A stretch of DNA of 64,000 nt from Comamonadaceae bacterium. Its GTDB lineage: Bacteria; Pseudomonadota; Gammaproteobacteria; Burkholderiales; Burkholderiaceae_C. The stretch lies in the NCBI GenBank assembly GCA_947452785.1, contig CANGDZ010000010.1, forward strand, positions 1 through 64,000, written 5' to 3'. The position numbers and the translations under genes are program-made. Positions within the stretch are counted from its first letter, which is position 1. Every line of letters begins with the position of its first letter. This document shows, one piece after another, positions 33,567-43,498 of the stretch. The notes under the pieces are model-generated. The model worked only from the letters and a program-made list of their open reading frames with translations. It did no database searches and was not told where the DNA came from.

Positions 33567-36386
33567 ATGTCTTTCTATACCTCCCTCACCGGCCTGAACG
33601 CCGCCACCGCCATGTTGGGCGTGACCTCGAACAACATCTCCAACGTGGGTACCACGGGCTTCAAGCGCTCACGGGCTGACTTTGGCGATATTTTTGCCAC
33701 CTCGCCACTGCAAAAAGCCTCGTCCACCGTCGGTCAGGGCGTGTCCTTGAAGCAGGTGAGCCAGGAGTTCAGCCAAGGTAACATTTCATTCTCGTCCAAC
33801 GCACTGGATTTAGCTGTGACCGGTGACGGTTTCTTCCCCATGCGCTCGGCCGACGGTTTGCAAGAAACCTACACTCGTAACGGCTCGTTCTTGCTGAACG
33901 AACAGTACAACGTGGTGAACTCGGCTGGCCAACGACTCATGGCGGCAACGGTGGACTCGACCGGTAGCGCCAACGTCAACGACCGCGTGGTCCTGACCAT
34001 TCCCCAAAAGACTTCGGGCGAAGCCAAACAAACCTCGCAAGTATCCCTGGGTTTGAACTTTCCGGCCGACGCCAGCGTGATCACCGCCTCGTTCAATCGC
34101 ACCAACCCCGCGACATACAACAAGAGTACGGCGTTTACCGTGTATGACGCCGGTGGTAACGGCTACTTGGCCACGGTGTATTACGTCAAAACCAAAAACG
34201 CCGACTCCACCAGTCCGACCAACACCTGGCAAACCCATGTGTATGTGGGCGAAGACCAGGTGAACGCCTCGCTGCAACAAGCCACCGACAGCAACAACCA
34301 AAAACTCTACGTCAACCAATACGGTCAATTAGCCCCCTACAGCCAAGTCAAAGACGAGTTGACGACCGCCAAAACCGAATTGTTCTCGCTGAACGATCTG
34401 ACCGACAAGCGCTCTTCGGCGCCATCGAGCATTGCGGGCACACCCGTGACGCAGTTCGACTTCAGTAATGGCGTCAACTTCAAAACCCTGAACACTGTAG
34501 ATACAACGATTTCAACCGATTTAAAAACACTGTTCCAAGTGGACATCGACGGCTCGGGCAACCCCGTTAATATCGATTTGAGCTACCTGGCGACTACCGA
34601 TAAAAAAATCACGGGCTCTGACCTTGCCGCACAAGTCACCAACCAATTGAATCAAAAATTCGGTAGTGGTTGTTATTTTGATTTGACCGACGTAAACAGC
34701 CGAAAATTCAAAATTGCAGACAGTCGATTGGCAGAGGTCACCACGGATACCAACACCGGCATTGTCACCACCACCGACACCTACCTGGACATCAATCTGA
34801 CCCCTGGCAACGATGGCTTGCCCACCAACGCCAAAGAGACCACGATTGACCAAATGGTCAATGCAATTCAAGCTCAATTGAATACAGCCGACACGACTGG
34901 CGCGACTGCTAATGGCGGCGTTAGCCCCATCACCGTCAGCTACGACTATTCAACGTCCAGCTTTAAATTCATCGACGGCGTCAACACCCTGAAGCTGAAA
35001 ACAGCGCCCGACCAGTTGAAAAACGATGTTTTCAAATTGGCCCCCACGCCGGTGGTTCTGGACACCAATGGCCATTACGACGCCAAAGTCATTCCCAATG
35101 GTTTAGCAATGCGCCTCCCGTCCGAGCAACGCTTTGGCATGGCCATGACCTACGACTCGGTCAACAAGGTATTCAGTCTCAAATCGGGCACCACTGGCGA
35201 TAACTCCAGCCTTGCTGTGACTGGCGTGGTGGCGAACTCCATGGGCGCACAGATGTTTGGCTTTGCAGCCGATGCCGCTTCAACCGATACCCCCAACAAT
35301 TACGTAGCCACCTCCAAAGTGGCTTTGCGCGGCACACCCTCAACGCCTGCAACCGCGTTGGGTACCACACCACTGAAAAACATTTCCAACAACTTCGCTG
35401 TCGACGAGACCAACAACAAATTCATTGTGACGGTCGACGGTGTTAAAGGGACTGTGGTCATCCCCGTGAGTGCCAGCTACTCCTTGGACTTGTTCAAGGC
35501 TGAACTGCAAAAAGGCATCAATGCCATGGGTGGCAACACCGACACAGGCTCGCCCCTGTCGGTCAACGGTGTGAAAGTCGCCTATGACGATACGAACAAA
35601 CGTTTCACGTTCACCAGCGGAACGACGGGCAACAACTCTTTCATGAAAATTTCAGGCAGCGCCGACTGGGGCCTGGACCAAGTGGAAGCCGCACGTGGAG
35701 CGGATTCCACCTGGATCAAACCGACCCAACACAAAGATGTGGTGGCAGGTGTGTCGCAACCGAAATACATTGACGGTCAAGGTATTGAAACCACCAGTGG
35801 CGACGGTTACACCACGTTGCCCGCCTGGTCCCCGGTCTACCTGAGCAAAGGCGAGTTGACCTTCAGTACCGGCGGTAAATTGGTTTCTCCTATCCAAGGC
35901 ACTCAGTTGGAGCCCGTGTACCTCGCCGGTGGTAAGGGTGTTTTGACCATCAACGTCAATTACTCCGCCTCTACCCAATACACCTCGCCCTTCGCCGTAT
36001 TGTCGCAATCGCAAGATGGCGCCCCCGAAGGTGACTTGGTCGGTGTGACCATCGGTAACGATGGCTTGGTCAGTGCTTCTTTCTCCAACGGTACTCAAAA
36101 GTCTTTGGCCAAAATCTTGTTGGCCAACTTCTCCAGCCCGGTCGGTTTGCGTCAGATGGGTGACTCCACCTTCTTGGCCTCTGCCGCCTCGGGCAAAGCC
36201 ACATTGGGTAACGCGGGTTCTGCCGGCTTCGGCACCTTGCGCGCCGGTGCCACCGAACGTGCCAACGTCGACTTGACGCAAGAGCTGGTCGACTTGATCA
36301 CCGCGCAACGTAACTTCCAGGCCAACGCCAAGGCGATCGAGACTTCGACCACCATGACGTCCGCCATCATCAACTTGCGCGCCTAA
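33567..36386 (+). CDS. flgE: Flagellar hook protein FlgE, unusually large
   Basis: Hook subunit of 939 residues, more than twice the roughly 400 of enteric FlgE. The N-terminal D0/D1 segment (SLTGLNAATAMLGVTSNNISNVGTTGFKRS) and the C-terminal one (VDLTQELVDLITAQRNFQANAKAIETSTTMTSAIINLRA) are typical, and the AVTGDGFFPM core domain is present. The extra length lies in the middle (about residues 270-760), which is rich in Thr, Asn, Asp and Gly and looks like surface-exposed beta domains. The frame is open throughout, so it is not a fusion artefact. It is 54 bases after flgD. Confidence 0.95.
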   Translation: MSFYTSLTGLNAATAMLGVTSNNISNVGTTGFKRSRADFGDIFATSPLQKASSTVGQGVSLKQVSQEFSQGNISFSSNALDLAVTGDGFFPMRSADGLQETYTRNGSFLLNEQYNVVNSAGQRLMAATVDSTGSANVNDRVVLTIPQKTSGEAKQTSQVSLGLNFPADASVITASFNRTNPATYNKSTAFTVYDAGGNGYLATVYYVKTKNADSTSPTNTWQTHVYVGEDQVNASLQQATDSNNQKLYVNQYGQLAPYSQVKDELTTAKTELFSLNDLTDKRSSAPSSIAGTPVTQFDFSNGVNFKTLNTVDTTISTDLKTLFQVDIDGSGNPVNIDLSYLATTDKKITGSDLAAQVTNQLNQKFGSGCYFDLTDVNSRKFKIADSRLAEVTTDTNTGIVTTTDTYLDINLTPGNDGLPTNAKETTIDQMVNAIQAQLNTADTTGATANGGVSPITVSYDYSTSSFKFIDGVNTLKLKTAPDQLKNDVFKLAPTPVVLDTNGHYDAKVIPNGLAMRLPSEQRFGMAMTYDSVNKVFSLKSGTTGDNSSLAVTGVVANSMGAQMFGFAADAASTDTPNNYVATSKVALRGTPSTPATALGTTPLKNISNNFAVDETNNKFIVTVDGVKGTVVIPVSASYSLDLFKAELQKGINAMGGNTDTGSPLSVNGVKVAYDDTNKRFTFTSGTTGNNSFMKISGSADWGLDQVEAARGADSTWIKPTQHKDVVAGVSQPKYIDGQGIETTSGDGYTTLPAWSPVYLSKGELTFSTGGKLVSPIQGTQLEPVYLAGGKGVLTINVNYSASTQYTSPFAVLSQSQDGAPEGDLVGVTIGNDGLVSASFSNGTQKSLAKILLANFSSPVGLRQMGDSTFLASAASGKATLGNAGSAGFGTLRAGATERANVDLTQELVDLITAQRNFQANAKAIETSTTMTSAIINLRA

Positions 36387-36411
36387 ACGCCAGTAAGTTC
36401 AGGAGCCTGAC

Positions 36412-37182
36412 ATGGACCGTTTAGCCTTTAACGCGGTGGCCAACATCAACGAGCAACGTGTTGCCCGTCAGATGACCACCAACGAATTGGCCAACGTCTC
36501 CACGCCCGGCTTCAAGCGCAGCTTTGAAGCCGCCATGAGACCGGTCCAGGTCGAAGGTCCCGGTTTTGTAACCCGGATGCAGCCCCGATCGGAAACCACC
36601 GACAACATCAACCTCAAGCCGGGTACTCAGATGGCCACAGGAAATGACATGGACATTTCCCTGAGTGCACAAGCCGTGATGGGCGTGACTGCAACTGACG
36701 GTACCTTGGCCTTTACGCGCCGAGGCGATTTGAAATTGACGGCGACTGGCGCTTTGGAAAACGGAGCCGGTCATTTGGTGCGCGGACAAGGCGGAGGGGC
36801 TATCACCGTGCCGCCAGGATTTCGCGTGACCATCAACGATGATGGTTCGGTCTATGCGACCAATCCGGCTCAAGCCGGACCTCCAGTGCCTGTGTTAATT
36901 GATCGCATCTTGATGCGCGATGCCAGGCAAACAGCTTTAGACCGTCGAATGGACGGTCTGTTTCAGGTGATGGGAAAACCACCTGGCACGGACATTGCTG
37001 CTGTTGCTGGCGTACCTTTACCGTCATTGACCTCCAAAGTTCTTGAGGGCAGTAACGTGAATGCGCTGGAAGTGATGGTCAAGTTGATGGAACAAAGTCG
37101 CAGTTTTGAACAACAAGTGAACGTCATCAAGCAAGCCAAAGACGCCGACGAATCCGGCGCAAGCATGATGAAGCCGGCGTAA
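36412..37182 (+). CDS. flgF: Flagellar proximal rod protein FlgF
   Basis: Rod subunit of 256 residues with the MTTNELANVSTPGFKRSFEA N-terminal signature and a C-terminal helix (NVNALEVMVKLMEQSRSFEQQVNVIKQA). Between flgE and flgG in the usual order. A TTCAGGAGCC ribosome-binding site precedes the ATG. Confidence 0.96.
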   Translation: MDRLAFNAVANINEQRVARQMTTNELANVSTPGFKRSFEAAMRPVQVEGPGFVTRMQPRSETTDNINLKPGTQMATGNDMDISLSAQAVMGVTATDGTLAFTRRGDLKLTATGALENGAGHLVRGQGGGAITVPPGFRVTINDDGSVYATNPAQAGPPVPVLIDRILMRDARQTALDRRMDGLFQVMGKPPGTDIAAVAGVPLPSLTSKVLEGSNVNALEVMVKLMEQSRSFEQQVNVIKQAKDADESGASMMKPA

Positions 37183-37217
37183 TCGCCGCTGAATGACAAG
37201 ATAACAGGAGCACCAAA

Positions 37218-38000
37218 ATGGATGCATCGATGTGGGTAGCGAAGACGGGTCTGGATGCGCAGCAAACGCGCATGAACGTCATCTCGAACAACTTGGCCAA
37301 CGTCAACACGACCGGTTTCAAGCGCGATCGCGCGGTATTTGAAGACCTGTTGTACCAAAACATTCGTCAAGCTGGTGGCCAAACCGGCGCCAACACTCAA
37401 GCACCGACTGGTCTGATGCTGGGTACCGGTGTGCGCGTTGTCGCGACCGAAAAAATGCATGCCCAAGGCAATATGGTCAACACCCAAAACCCGCTGGACA
37501 TTGCGATTGCGGGAGAAGGTTATTTTCAAATTGCGCAGCCTGATGGCACGATCGCCTACTCGCGTGATGGCAACTTCAAACTCTCCAACACCGGACAATT
37601 GGTCACATCTAGCGGCATGCTACTGCAACCGGCTATCACCATTCCCAACACCGCATCGAGCGTCACGGTGGGCCGCGATGGCACGGTGTCCATCGAGCTG
37701 GCTGCAGGCGGCGCACAGGTCTTGGGGCAAATTCAAATTGCCCGCTTTGTGAACCCCGGTGGTTTGCAGTCCATGGGGCAAAACATGATGAAAGACACCC
37801 CAGCCAGCGGCTTGCCTCAAGTGCTGCAACCCGGCGTGACCGGCGCAGGCACCTTGATGCAAGGCACGCTGGAAGCGTCAAACGTGAACGTGGTGGAAGA
37901 AATGGTGAACATGATCGAGACGCAACGCGCCTACGAGATCAACTCTAAAGCCATCTCTGCCGTCGACGGCATGCTCAAGTTCATCAACAACAACATGTAA
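37218..38000 (+). CDS. flgG: Flagellar distal rod protein FlgG
   Basis: Distal rod protein of 260 residues, the standard size. N-terminal TGLDAQQTRMNVISNNLANVNTTGFKRDRAVFEDLLYQ and C-terminal VEEMVNMIETQRAYEINSKAISAVDGML are near-invariant FlgG signatures. An ACAGGAG ribosome-binding site lies 9 bases upstream. The rod is stiff and drives the hook. Confidence 0.98.
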   Translation: MDASMWVAKTGLDAQQTRMNVISNNLANVNTTGFKRDRAVFEDLLYQNIRQAGGQTGANTQAPTGLMLGTGVRVVATEKMHAQGNMVNTQNPLDIAIAGEGYFQIAQPDGTIAYSRDGNFKLSNTGQLVTSSGMLLQPAITIPNTASSVTVGRDGTVSIELAAGGAQVLGQIQIARFVNPGGLQSMGQNMMKDTPASGLPQVLQPGVTGAGTLMQGTLEASNVNVVEEMVNMIETQRAYEINSKAISAVDGMLKFINNNM

Positions 38001-38010
38001 GAGCGGCCCC

Positions 38011-38700
38011 ATGAAGTTGTTCCTCACCCTGTTATCGGTTTTGCTGGTGTCCGCTTGCTCGGTGTTGCCACCGCAACAACTCACACATTCAACCGGCTTC
38101 GAGCCGGTATTACCACTCGAAAAACAAGCCGAACGTGTGCCCACGGGTGGCATCTATGTCAGCCGTCAAAGCGACAGCTGGTTTGGTCGGGGACGCAATT
38201 TTCAGGTCGGTGATGTGATCACCGTGCTGCTCAACGAGTCGACCCAAGCCGCTCGCACCCAAGGCTCAGACTTGAGCCGCGCCACAACCAACGACGTCCT
38301 TACCCCGGCGCTGCAGTCCAAAACCGCCGCACGGTTGGGCAGCCCCATTGGCTCCGTCATCGGTGCCATGAAGCTCGACGGCAGCACCATTACCAGCAAA
38401 GGTACCGGCAAAGCCGACCAAGAAGCCAGCCTGACTGGCTCGGTCGCGGTCAGCGTGGTGAGCGTCCTGGCCAACGGCAATCTGGTTTTGCGCGGCGAAA
38501 AACAATTGGCCTTGACCGAAGGATCCGAGATCATTCAAGTGGCCGGCATCATTCGCCCTGAAGATGTTTCCGCGGTCAACACGGTGCAATCGCGCCGCTT
38601 GGCCAATGCCCAAATTTCATACCGTGGTTCCGGCGATTTAGCCTCCACCGCCAAAGCAGCTTGGGGCACCAGTGCCCTGATGAAGCTCTGGCCTTTCTGA
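38011..38700 (+). CDS. flgH: Flagellar L-ring lipoprotein FlgH
   Basis: Outer-membrane L-ring protein of 229 residues with a lipoprotein signal peptide (lipobox VSAC, about 13-16). The FlgH motifs ARTQGSDLSR, GNLVLRGEKQLALTEGSEIIQVAGIIRPEDV and the C-terminal RRLANAQISYRGSGDLA are present. It is 10 bases after flgG. Confidence 0.97.
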   Translation: MKLFLTLLSVLLVSACSVLPPQQLTHSTGFEPVLPLEKQAERVPTGGIYVSRQSDSWFGRGRNFQVGDVITVLLNESTQAARTQGSDLSRATTNDVLTPALQSKTAARLGSPIGSVIGAMKLDGSTITSKGTGKADQEASLTGSVAVSVVSVLANGNLVLRGEKQLALTEGSEIIQVAGIIRPEDVSAVNTVQSRRLANAQISYRGSGDLASTAKAAWGTSALMKLWPF

Positions 38701-38727
38701 ACTTGAAGATTCACTGAAGTGCACACC

Positions 38728-39852
38728 ATGAAACTATGGCTGATCACCCTGGCAACCTGGCTCTTAGCCTGTTTGCCGGCCCACGCCGATCGCATCAAAG
38801 ACTTGACCGAAGTGGCTGCCATGCGCAGCAACCAACTGATTGGTTACGGTTTAGTGGTGGGCTTGCAAGGCACAGGCGATGGAGCCGACGTGACCTTCAC
38901 GGTGCAAAGCATGAAAAGTCTGTTAGCCCGTTTGGGCGTGAACCTGGACGGCCCGTTGTCCGATTTTGAGACCAGTGCTGCCACCGGCAAGGTCGATATC
39001 AAAAACGTCGCCGCCGTGATGGTGACCGCCGAACTGCCCGGTTTTGCTAAGCCTGGTCAAAAAATTGACGTCAACGTCTCGGCCATCGGCAAAGCCAGCA
39101 ACCTGCGCGGCGGAAGCTTGGTGTTGACCAGCTTGCGTGGTGTGGACGGCGAAATTTACGCCTTGGCCCAGGGCGCCTTGACGGCCACCGGCGTCGATGC
39201 TGCGGCCGCAGGCACCAAGGTCGCCATTGGCGTCCCCACTTCAGCACGCATTCCGTCCGGCGCCATGGTTGAAAAAATCGTGGAAAACTCTTTTGAGAAA
39301 TCCGAGCGCATTGTGCTCAACGTGCGTGAAAGCGACTTCACCACCACCACGTCGATCGTGAATGCGATCAACAAACAATTTGGCGACGACGTGGCCCGTG
39401 CCTTGGATGGCGTGACCATCACCCTGCAAGCGCCTGAAAACTTAAGCCAGCGCGTTGCCTTCATGAGCATGGTCGAAAACATGGACGTGAAAGCCGGCGA
39501 ACCCCCTGCCCGCGTGGTCATCAACTCACGCACCGGCACCGTGGTGATCAGCCGCAACGTCAAAGTCACAGCCGCAGCGGTCAGTCACGGCACGATTTCT
39601 GTGGCCATTACCGCCACCAACGAAATCTCACAACCGGGCCCCTTCTCGAACGGGCAAACCGCTGCAGTTCAAAACGCTGACGTGAAAGTCACTGAGCCCA
39701 ACAAACCGATGTTCTTGTTCCAACCCGGTATTGACCTGCGCCAAATTGTGGATGCAGTCAATCAGGTGGGGGCTTCGCCTTCGTCGCTGATTGCCATTTT
39801 GGAAGCCCTCAAAAGCTCCGGTAGCCTGCGCGCCGAATTGGTGATCATCTAA
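38728..39852 (+). CDS. flgI: Flagellar P-ring protein FlgI
   Basis: Periplasmic P-ring subunit of 374 residues from the ATG at 38728; a GTG nine bases upstream is a less likely start. Signal peptide ends in PAHA-DR. The family core is obvious: SNQLIGYGLVVGLQGTGDG, the NVAAVMVTAELP strand, and the C-terminal GIDLRQIVDAVNQVGASPSSLIAILEALKSSGSLRAELVII. FlgA, encoded at 29.5 kb, is its chaperone. Confidence 0.97.
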   Translation: MKLWLITLATWLLACLPAHADRIKDLTEVAAMRSNQLIGYGLVVGLQGTGDGADVTFTVQSMKSLLARLGVNLDGPLSDFETSAATGKVDIKNVAAVMVTAELPGFAKPGQKIDVNVSAIGKASNLRGGSLVLTSLRGVDGEIYALAQGALTATGVDAAAAGTKVAIGVPTSARIPSGAMVEKIVENSFEKSERIVLNVRESDFTTTTSIVNAINKQFGDDVARALDGVTITLQAPENLSQRVAFMSMVENMDVKAGEPPARVVINSRTGTVVISRNVKVTAAAVSHGTISVAITATNEISQPGPFSNGQTAAVQNADVKVTEPNKPMFLFQPGIDLRQIVDAVNQVGASPSSLIAILEALKSSGSLRAELVII

Positions 39853-39861
39853 AAGTACCTC

Positions 39862-40362
39862 ATGGAAGCACAACCGGTTTCTCGCTCCTACCTTGACTTT
39901 GAGGGCCTTGGCCAACTCAAGGGGCAGGCGCGCACGGATTCCAAAGGTGCACTGCGTCAAACGGCACAACAATTTGAAGCCCTGTTCTTGCAAATGACCA
40001 TGAAGTCGATGCGCGAGTCTGTGGTCAAAAGCGATTTGATCGAGTCCAACACCTCGGACCAATTTGAGTCCATGTTTGACAAAGAAGTGTCGGTGCAACT
40101 TTCTAAACGCAACAGCATGGGCTTGGCCGACATGTTGGTTAAAAGCCTTGAAGCTCGCCAAGCCAGCACACCAGCCACGGCCGATGTACTCAAGGCGCGG
40201 GACGCTGCGGCGCAATCAGCACCAACAGGTATTGCACTGAACCCGGCCCAAGTGGGACTGTCATTGCAAGCGGCCAAAAAAGCCATGAACGATCTGCCAC
40301 GCCCGCAAGGCGCGATGCTGCTGACGGTGCCCAAGCGCTCAATTAACGGGGGCACGCCATGA
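39862..40362 (+). CDS. flgJ: Single-domain rod-cap protein FlgJ
   Basis: Rod-cap protein of only 166 residues. The N-terminal rod-binding domain is present (ALRQTAQQFEALFLQMTMKSMRESVVKSDLIESNTSDQFESMFDKEVS in several blocks), but the C-terminal glucosaminidase domain of two-domain FlgJ (about 300 residues in enteric and many other species) is absent. A separate peptidoglycan hydrolase is therefore needed for rod passage; the LysM-transglycosylase protein at 30.4 kb is a candidate. It overlaps flgK by 4 bases. Confidence 0.93.
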   Translation: MEAQPVSRSYLDFEGLGQLKGQARTDSKGALRQTAQQFEALFLQMTMKSMRESVVKSDLIESNTSDQFESMFDKEVSVQLSKRNSMGLADMLVKSLEARQASTPATADVLKARDAAAQSAPTGIALNPAQVGLSLQAAKKAMNDLPRPQGAMLLTVPKRSINGGTP

Positions 40363-43300
40363 CCGATCTGGTTGCCGTTGCCGGTAATGCTGTAGCCGCT
40401 TACCAACGTGCCCTGGGCACGGTGAGTAACAACATCGCCAACGTGGCGACTGATGGTTACTCGCGTCAAGACGTGAACCTGCAGGCCAACCCGGTCAGCA
40501 AAGTAGGAAATATTTATTTAGGCACCGGTGTGATTGTCGACGGCGTGAAACGCCAGTACGACGCCTTTACCGAAGCCAATTTGCGTAACAGCAATTCAGA
40601 CCTGGCCAGTCAAGAGCCCATGGTCAATTACGCTAACCGCGTGATCGATGTTTTGGGGGGTCAAAGCACCGGCTTGACTACGGCGATTGATCAGTTCTTC
40701 AACTCCGCGCGCGATTTGTCGTCCGATCCCGCATCGACCGTGCTGCGCGGCAGCTTTGTGCGCGATGCCGAAGGTTTAGCCTCCCGCTTTGGCGAGTTGT
40801 CTTCGCAGCTGGACATGGTTCAAAGTGAAACCGATCAATCCGTTCAAAGCAGCGTGAATGAGATGAACACCATTTTTGGTGAACTGGCCAACGTCAACAA
40901 GCAGTTGACCAAAGTGCAGACTGAAGCCGCACAACCCCCCGATTTGCTGGATCAACGTGACAAACTGCTGAAAGACCTTTCCGCCTACGCCCATGTGAAC
41001 ACCAAGTTCACCACCAACGGAACGGTCACAGTGAGCCTGGGCTCCTCCATCAACCAAGATGTGGTGGTGGATGGCAACAGCAGCAAACTGATCTTTGCCT
41101 CCAACAACCCAGACTCACCCGGCAAAACCAATTTGATTTTGGACCAGTACGGAACCCCGTCAACCTTGACGGGCATCACCAGCGGCAAGCTGGCGGGTCT
41201 CTTGTCTTTCCAAGAACAGGTTTTGGGAACCACCCGCAGTGCCTTGGACAATTTGGCCACCACGCTCACGACCGAAATCAACAAGGTGCACGAGCAGGGT
41301 GTAGATGGTTACGGCAAGCCTGGGGGCGCTTTGTTTACATTGGATGCCAGCGCGACGTCAGTGGCCGGCGGCATCAAAGTGGCCTTTAACGACCCTTTAA
41401 AAGTATCTGCCGCAGCGCAATTCAGGGTCATCCAAAACCCCAACAACACTGGTGGCGCATCAGCAAGCTTAGCCTACGAAGACCCCGTCACAGGCACCGC
41501 TGCGGGACCCAGTGCATTGCAAGATATTTTGGTAAATAACGATCACCCTAGTGCAGGTCGCTCGGTCACGATTGACGCCAGTCGCCCCGCGATGGCTGTC
41601 GCCACGGTACTCAGCGGTATGCAAGATGTCAGCGTATTTTTAGATAATGCGCAAGCCGGACAGCAATTGCAAGTGATGACGCGCGATGGGCGCCAAATCC
41701 TGGGCGCGACCATTGATCCATCCTCGTTGATGGGTGCCGCATTGATGTCGACCAACGGCATGGCCACAGGCGCTCAATTCAGCGCCGACTATTTAAACAA
41801 GTCTGGCAACACAGGCTACAAAGACATGACCGTGTTTTACGGCGTGAAAGCCGATGTTCGGCAAGAGCCCATCTACGACAATTCCGGCCAAGCCCTCACC
41901 AGCAAGGCCTTGCCGGCCCTGGTCAGCGGTGACCGCATCAGCACGCAGAGCGTCAATATTGCAGCCGGCGCTTTCATGCTCAACGGTATCAGCTTGGGCG
42001 CCTTGCGCAGCCAAGATAGCTCGGGAAATGCCATCCCCTTGGATGCCAAAGACGTGGCTGCATGGTTAAACACCGCCAATGCTGACGGCACTTTGCCAAA
42101 ACCTTCGGGTGTCACCGCCACGGCCAGTAACGAAATACGTGTGGCAGACGGTCGTCTGAATTTAACTGCCCAATTGTCAATCAATGGCGTTGACATTGGC
42201 ACCGCGCCGTTTAGCAACAAGCAATCTTTGATCAATGCGATCAATGTTGCAGGTGTTGGCGTTCAAGCTAGCATGGGCGGCGATGGTGCCCTGGTCATAG
42301 CTAATGCCGATGGTAGCAATATTGATATTGCCACCACCGCCAGCGGTGTCAACACCTTGGGCAATGCCTTGGGTCTGACCGCGGGCTTGTATGGCGGCGC
42401 CATCACCATGACACGCCCCCTGGCAGCCGCCAGTGTCACCGTGTCCAACAATAATCAAATCAAAATACCTGCAAGTCAACTCACGGCTGACAATTTGAAC
42501 TTGCCATTGGCCATCAATGGTCAAACCATATTTAAACCCAGCACAGGTTTTGGTACGGTCGAAAATTTGGCTGCAGCCATCAACAAAGCGCAAACCGTCG
42601 TCATCGCCGCCGTAGGCGAGGACGGCAGTTTGACCTTGACCAGTGTCAACGGCCCTGACAGCAACAGCATTCAAATTGCCACCGACAGCGGCGGCGTCAA
42701 TGCCACGGGTAATGCCCTGGGCATTCCAGCTCAGGTGTTTCGAAGCGCTATCACCGATAACTCGTCAGCGCCAACCCCTACGGCTGACACCCCTATTGAG
42801 CTGGGATTTGGCACCGCCACCCCCGCCGATTTGGCGAAGCTGGGATTCAGAACAGGTGCCTACATCAAAGGCGCCGCCAAAGAAGATTTGCTGGTTTTCG
42901 TCACCGGTGCAGGCACGGCAAGTGTTGCTGCGTCGTATGCAGGCAAGCCGGCAGATGCACGCCAATCGTTGCGCGCCCAACCCATGGAGTTGAGCTTTAC
43001 GTCGGCCACGCATTACCGCATTCGCGATGTGAACACCGACACCATCGTGGCCGAGCGAGACTTCAATCCTGATCAAATCGATTTGAGCATCAGCTTCCAA
43101 GGTTTGAAAGTTTCGTTCACCACACCACCGCAAGCCGGCGATGTGTTCAAGGTCGACGGCAACGCCGACGGCACGGGCAATAACGAAAACATGCTGGCCA
43201 TGGCGGCGGTTGAAAACAAAGCATTGGTCGGCAACAAAACACTGGGCACCGCTTACATCGATCACGTCAACAATATTGGCAACATCGCCCGGCAAGCCAC

Positions 43301-43484
43301 CATTGCCCAAGCGGCGCTGAAAGTGGTGCACGACCAAGCCGTGACGGCCAAAGACCAAGTCTCTGGCGTGAGCTTAGACCAAGAAGCCGCAGACTTGATT
43401 CGCTACCAGCAAGCCTACCAAGCTGCGGCCAAAATACTGCAAGTGGGCAGTCAATTGTTTGACTCGATTTTGCAAGTGCGTTAA
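40359..43484 (+). CDS. flgK: Hook-filament junction protein FlgK, unusually large
   Basis: Junction protein HAP1 of 1041 residues, about twice the usual 550. The N terminus (AAYQRALGTVSNNIANVATDGYSRQDV) and C terminus (VSLDQEAADLIRYQQAYQAAAKILQVGSQLFDSIL) are standard. The middle holds extra domains, including two flagellin-IN-like units at about residues 606-700 and 710-800 (LSINGVDIGTAPFSNKQSL; LAINGQTIFKPSTG), each followed by a GVNxxGNALG stretch. Translation starts within an ATGA overlap with flgJ. The FlgN chaperone is at 28.6 kb. Confidence 0.95.
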   Translation: MTDLVAVAGNAVAAYQRALGTVSNNIANVATDGYSRQDVNLQANPVSKVGNIYLGTGVIVDGVKRQYDAFTEANLRNSNSDLASQEPMVNYANRVIDVLGGQSTGLTTAIDQFFNSARDLSSDPASTVLRGSFVRDAEGLASRFGELSSQLDMVQSETDQSVQSSVNEMNTIFGELANVNKQLTKVQTEAAQPPDLLDQRDKLLKDLSAYAHVNTKFTTNGTVTVSLGSSINQDVVVDGNSSKLIFASNNPDSPGKTNLILDQYGTPSTLTGITSGKLAGLLSFQEQVLGTTRSALDNLATTLTTEINKVHEQGVDGYGKPGGALFTLDASATSVAGGIKVAFNDPLKVSAAAQFRVIQNPNNTGGASASLAYEDPVTGTAAGPSALQDILVNNDHPSAGRSVTIDASRPAMAVATVLSGMQDVSVFLDNAQAGQQLQVMTRDGRQILGATIDPSSLMGAALMSTNGMATGAQFSADYLNKSGNTGYKDMTVFYGVKADVRQEPIYDNSGQALTSKALPALVSGDRISTQSVNIAAGAFMLNGISLGALRSQDSSGNAIPLDAKDVAAWLNTANADGTLPKPSGVTATASNEIRVADGRLNLTAQLSINGVDIGTAPFSNKQSLINAINVAGVGVQASMGGDGALVIANADGSNIDIATTASGVNTLGNALGLTAGLYGGAITMTRPLAAASVTVSNNNQIKIPASQLTADNLNLPLAINGQTIFKPSTGFGTVENLAAAINKAQTVVIAAVGEDGSLTLTSVNGPDSNSIQIATDSGGVNATGNALGIPAQVFRSAITDNSSAPTPTADTPIELGFGTATPADLAKLGFRTGAYIKGAAKEDLLVFVTGAGTASVAASYAGKPADARQSLRAQPMELSFTSATHYRIRDVNTDTIVAERDFNPDQIDLSISFQGLKVSFTTPPQAGDVFKVDGNADGTGNNENMLAMAAVENKALVGNKTLGTAYIDHVNNIGNIARQATIAQAALKVVHDQAVTAKDQVSGVSLDQEAADLIRYQQAYQAAAKILQVGSQLFDSILQVR

Positions 43485-43498
43485 GAGGCCATTAAGTT

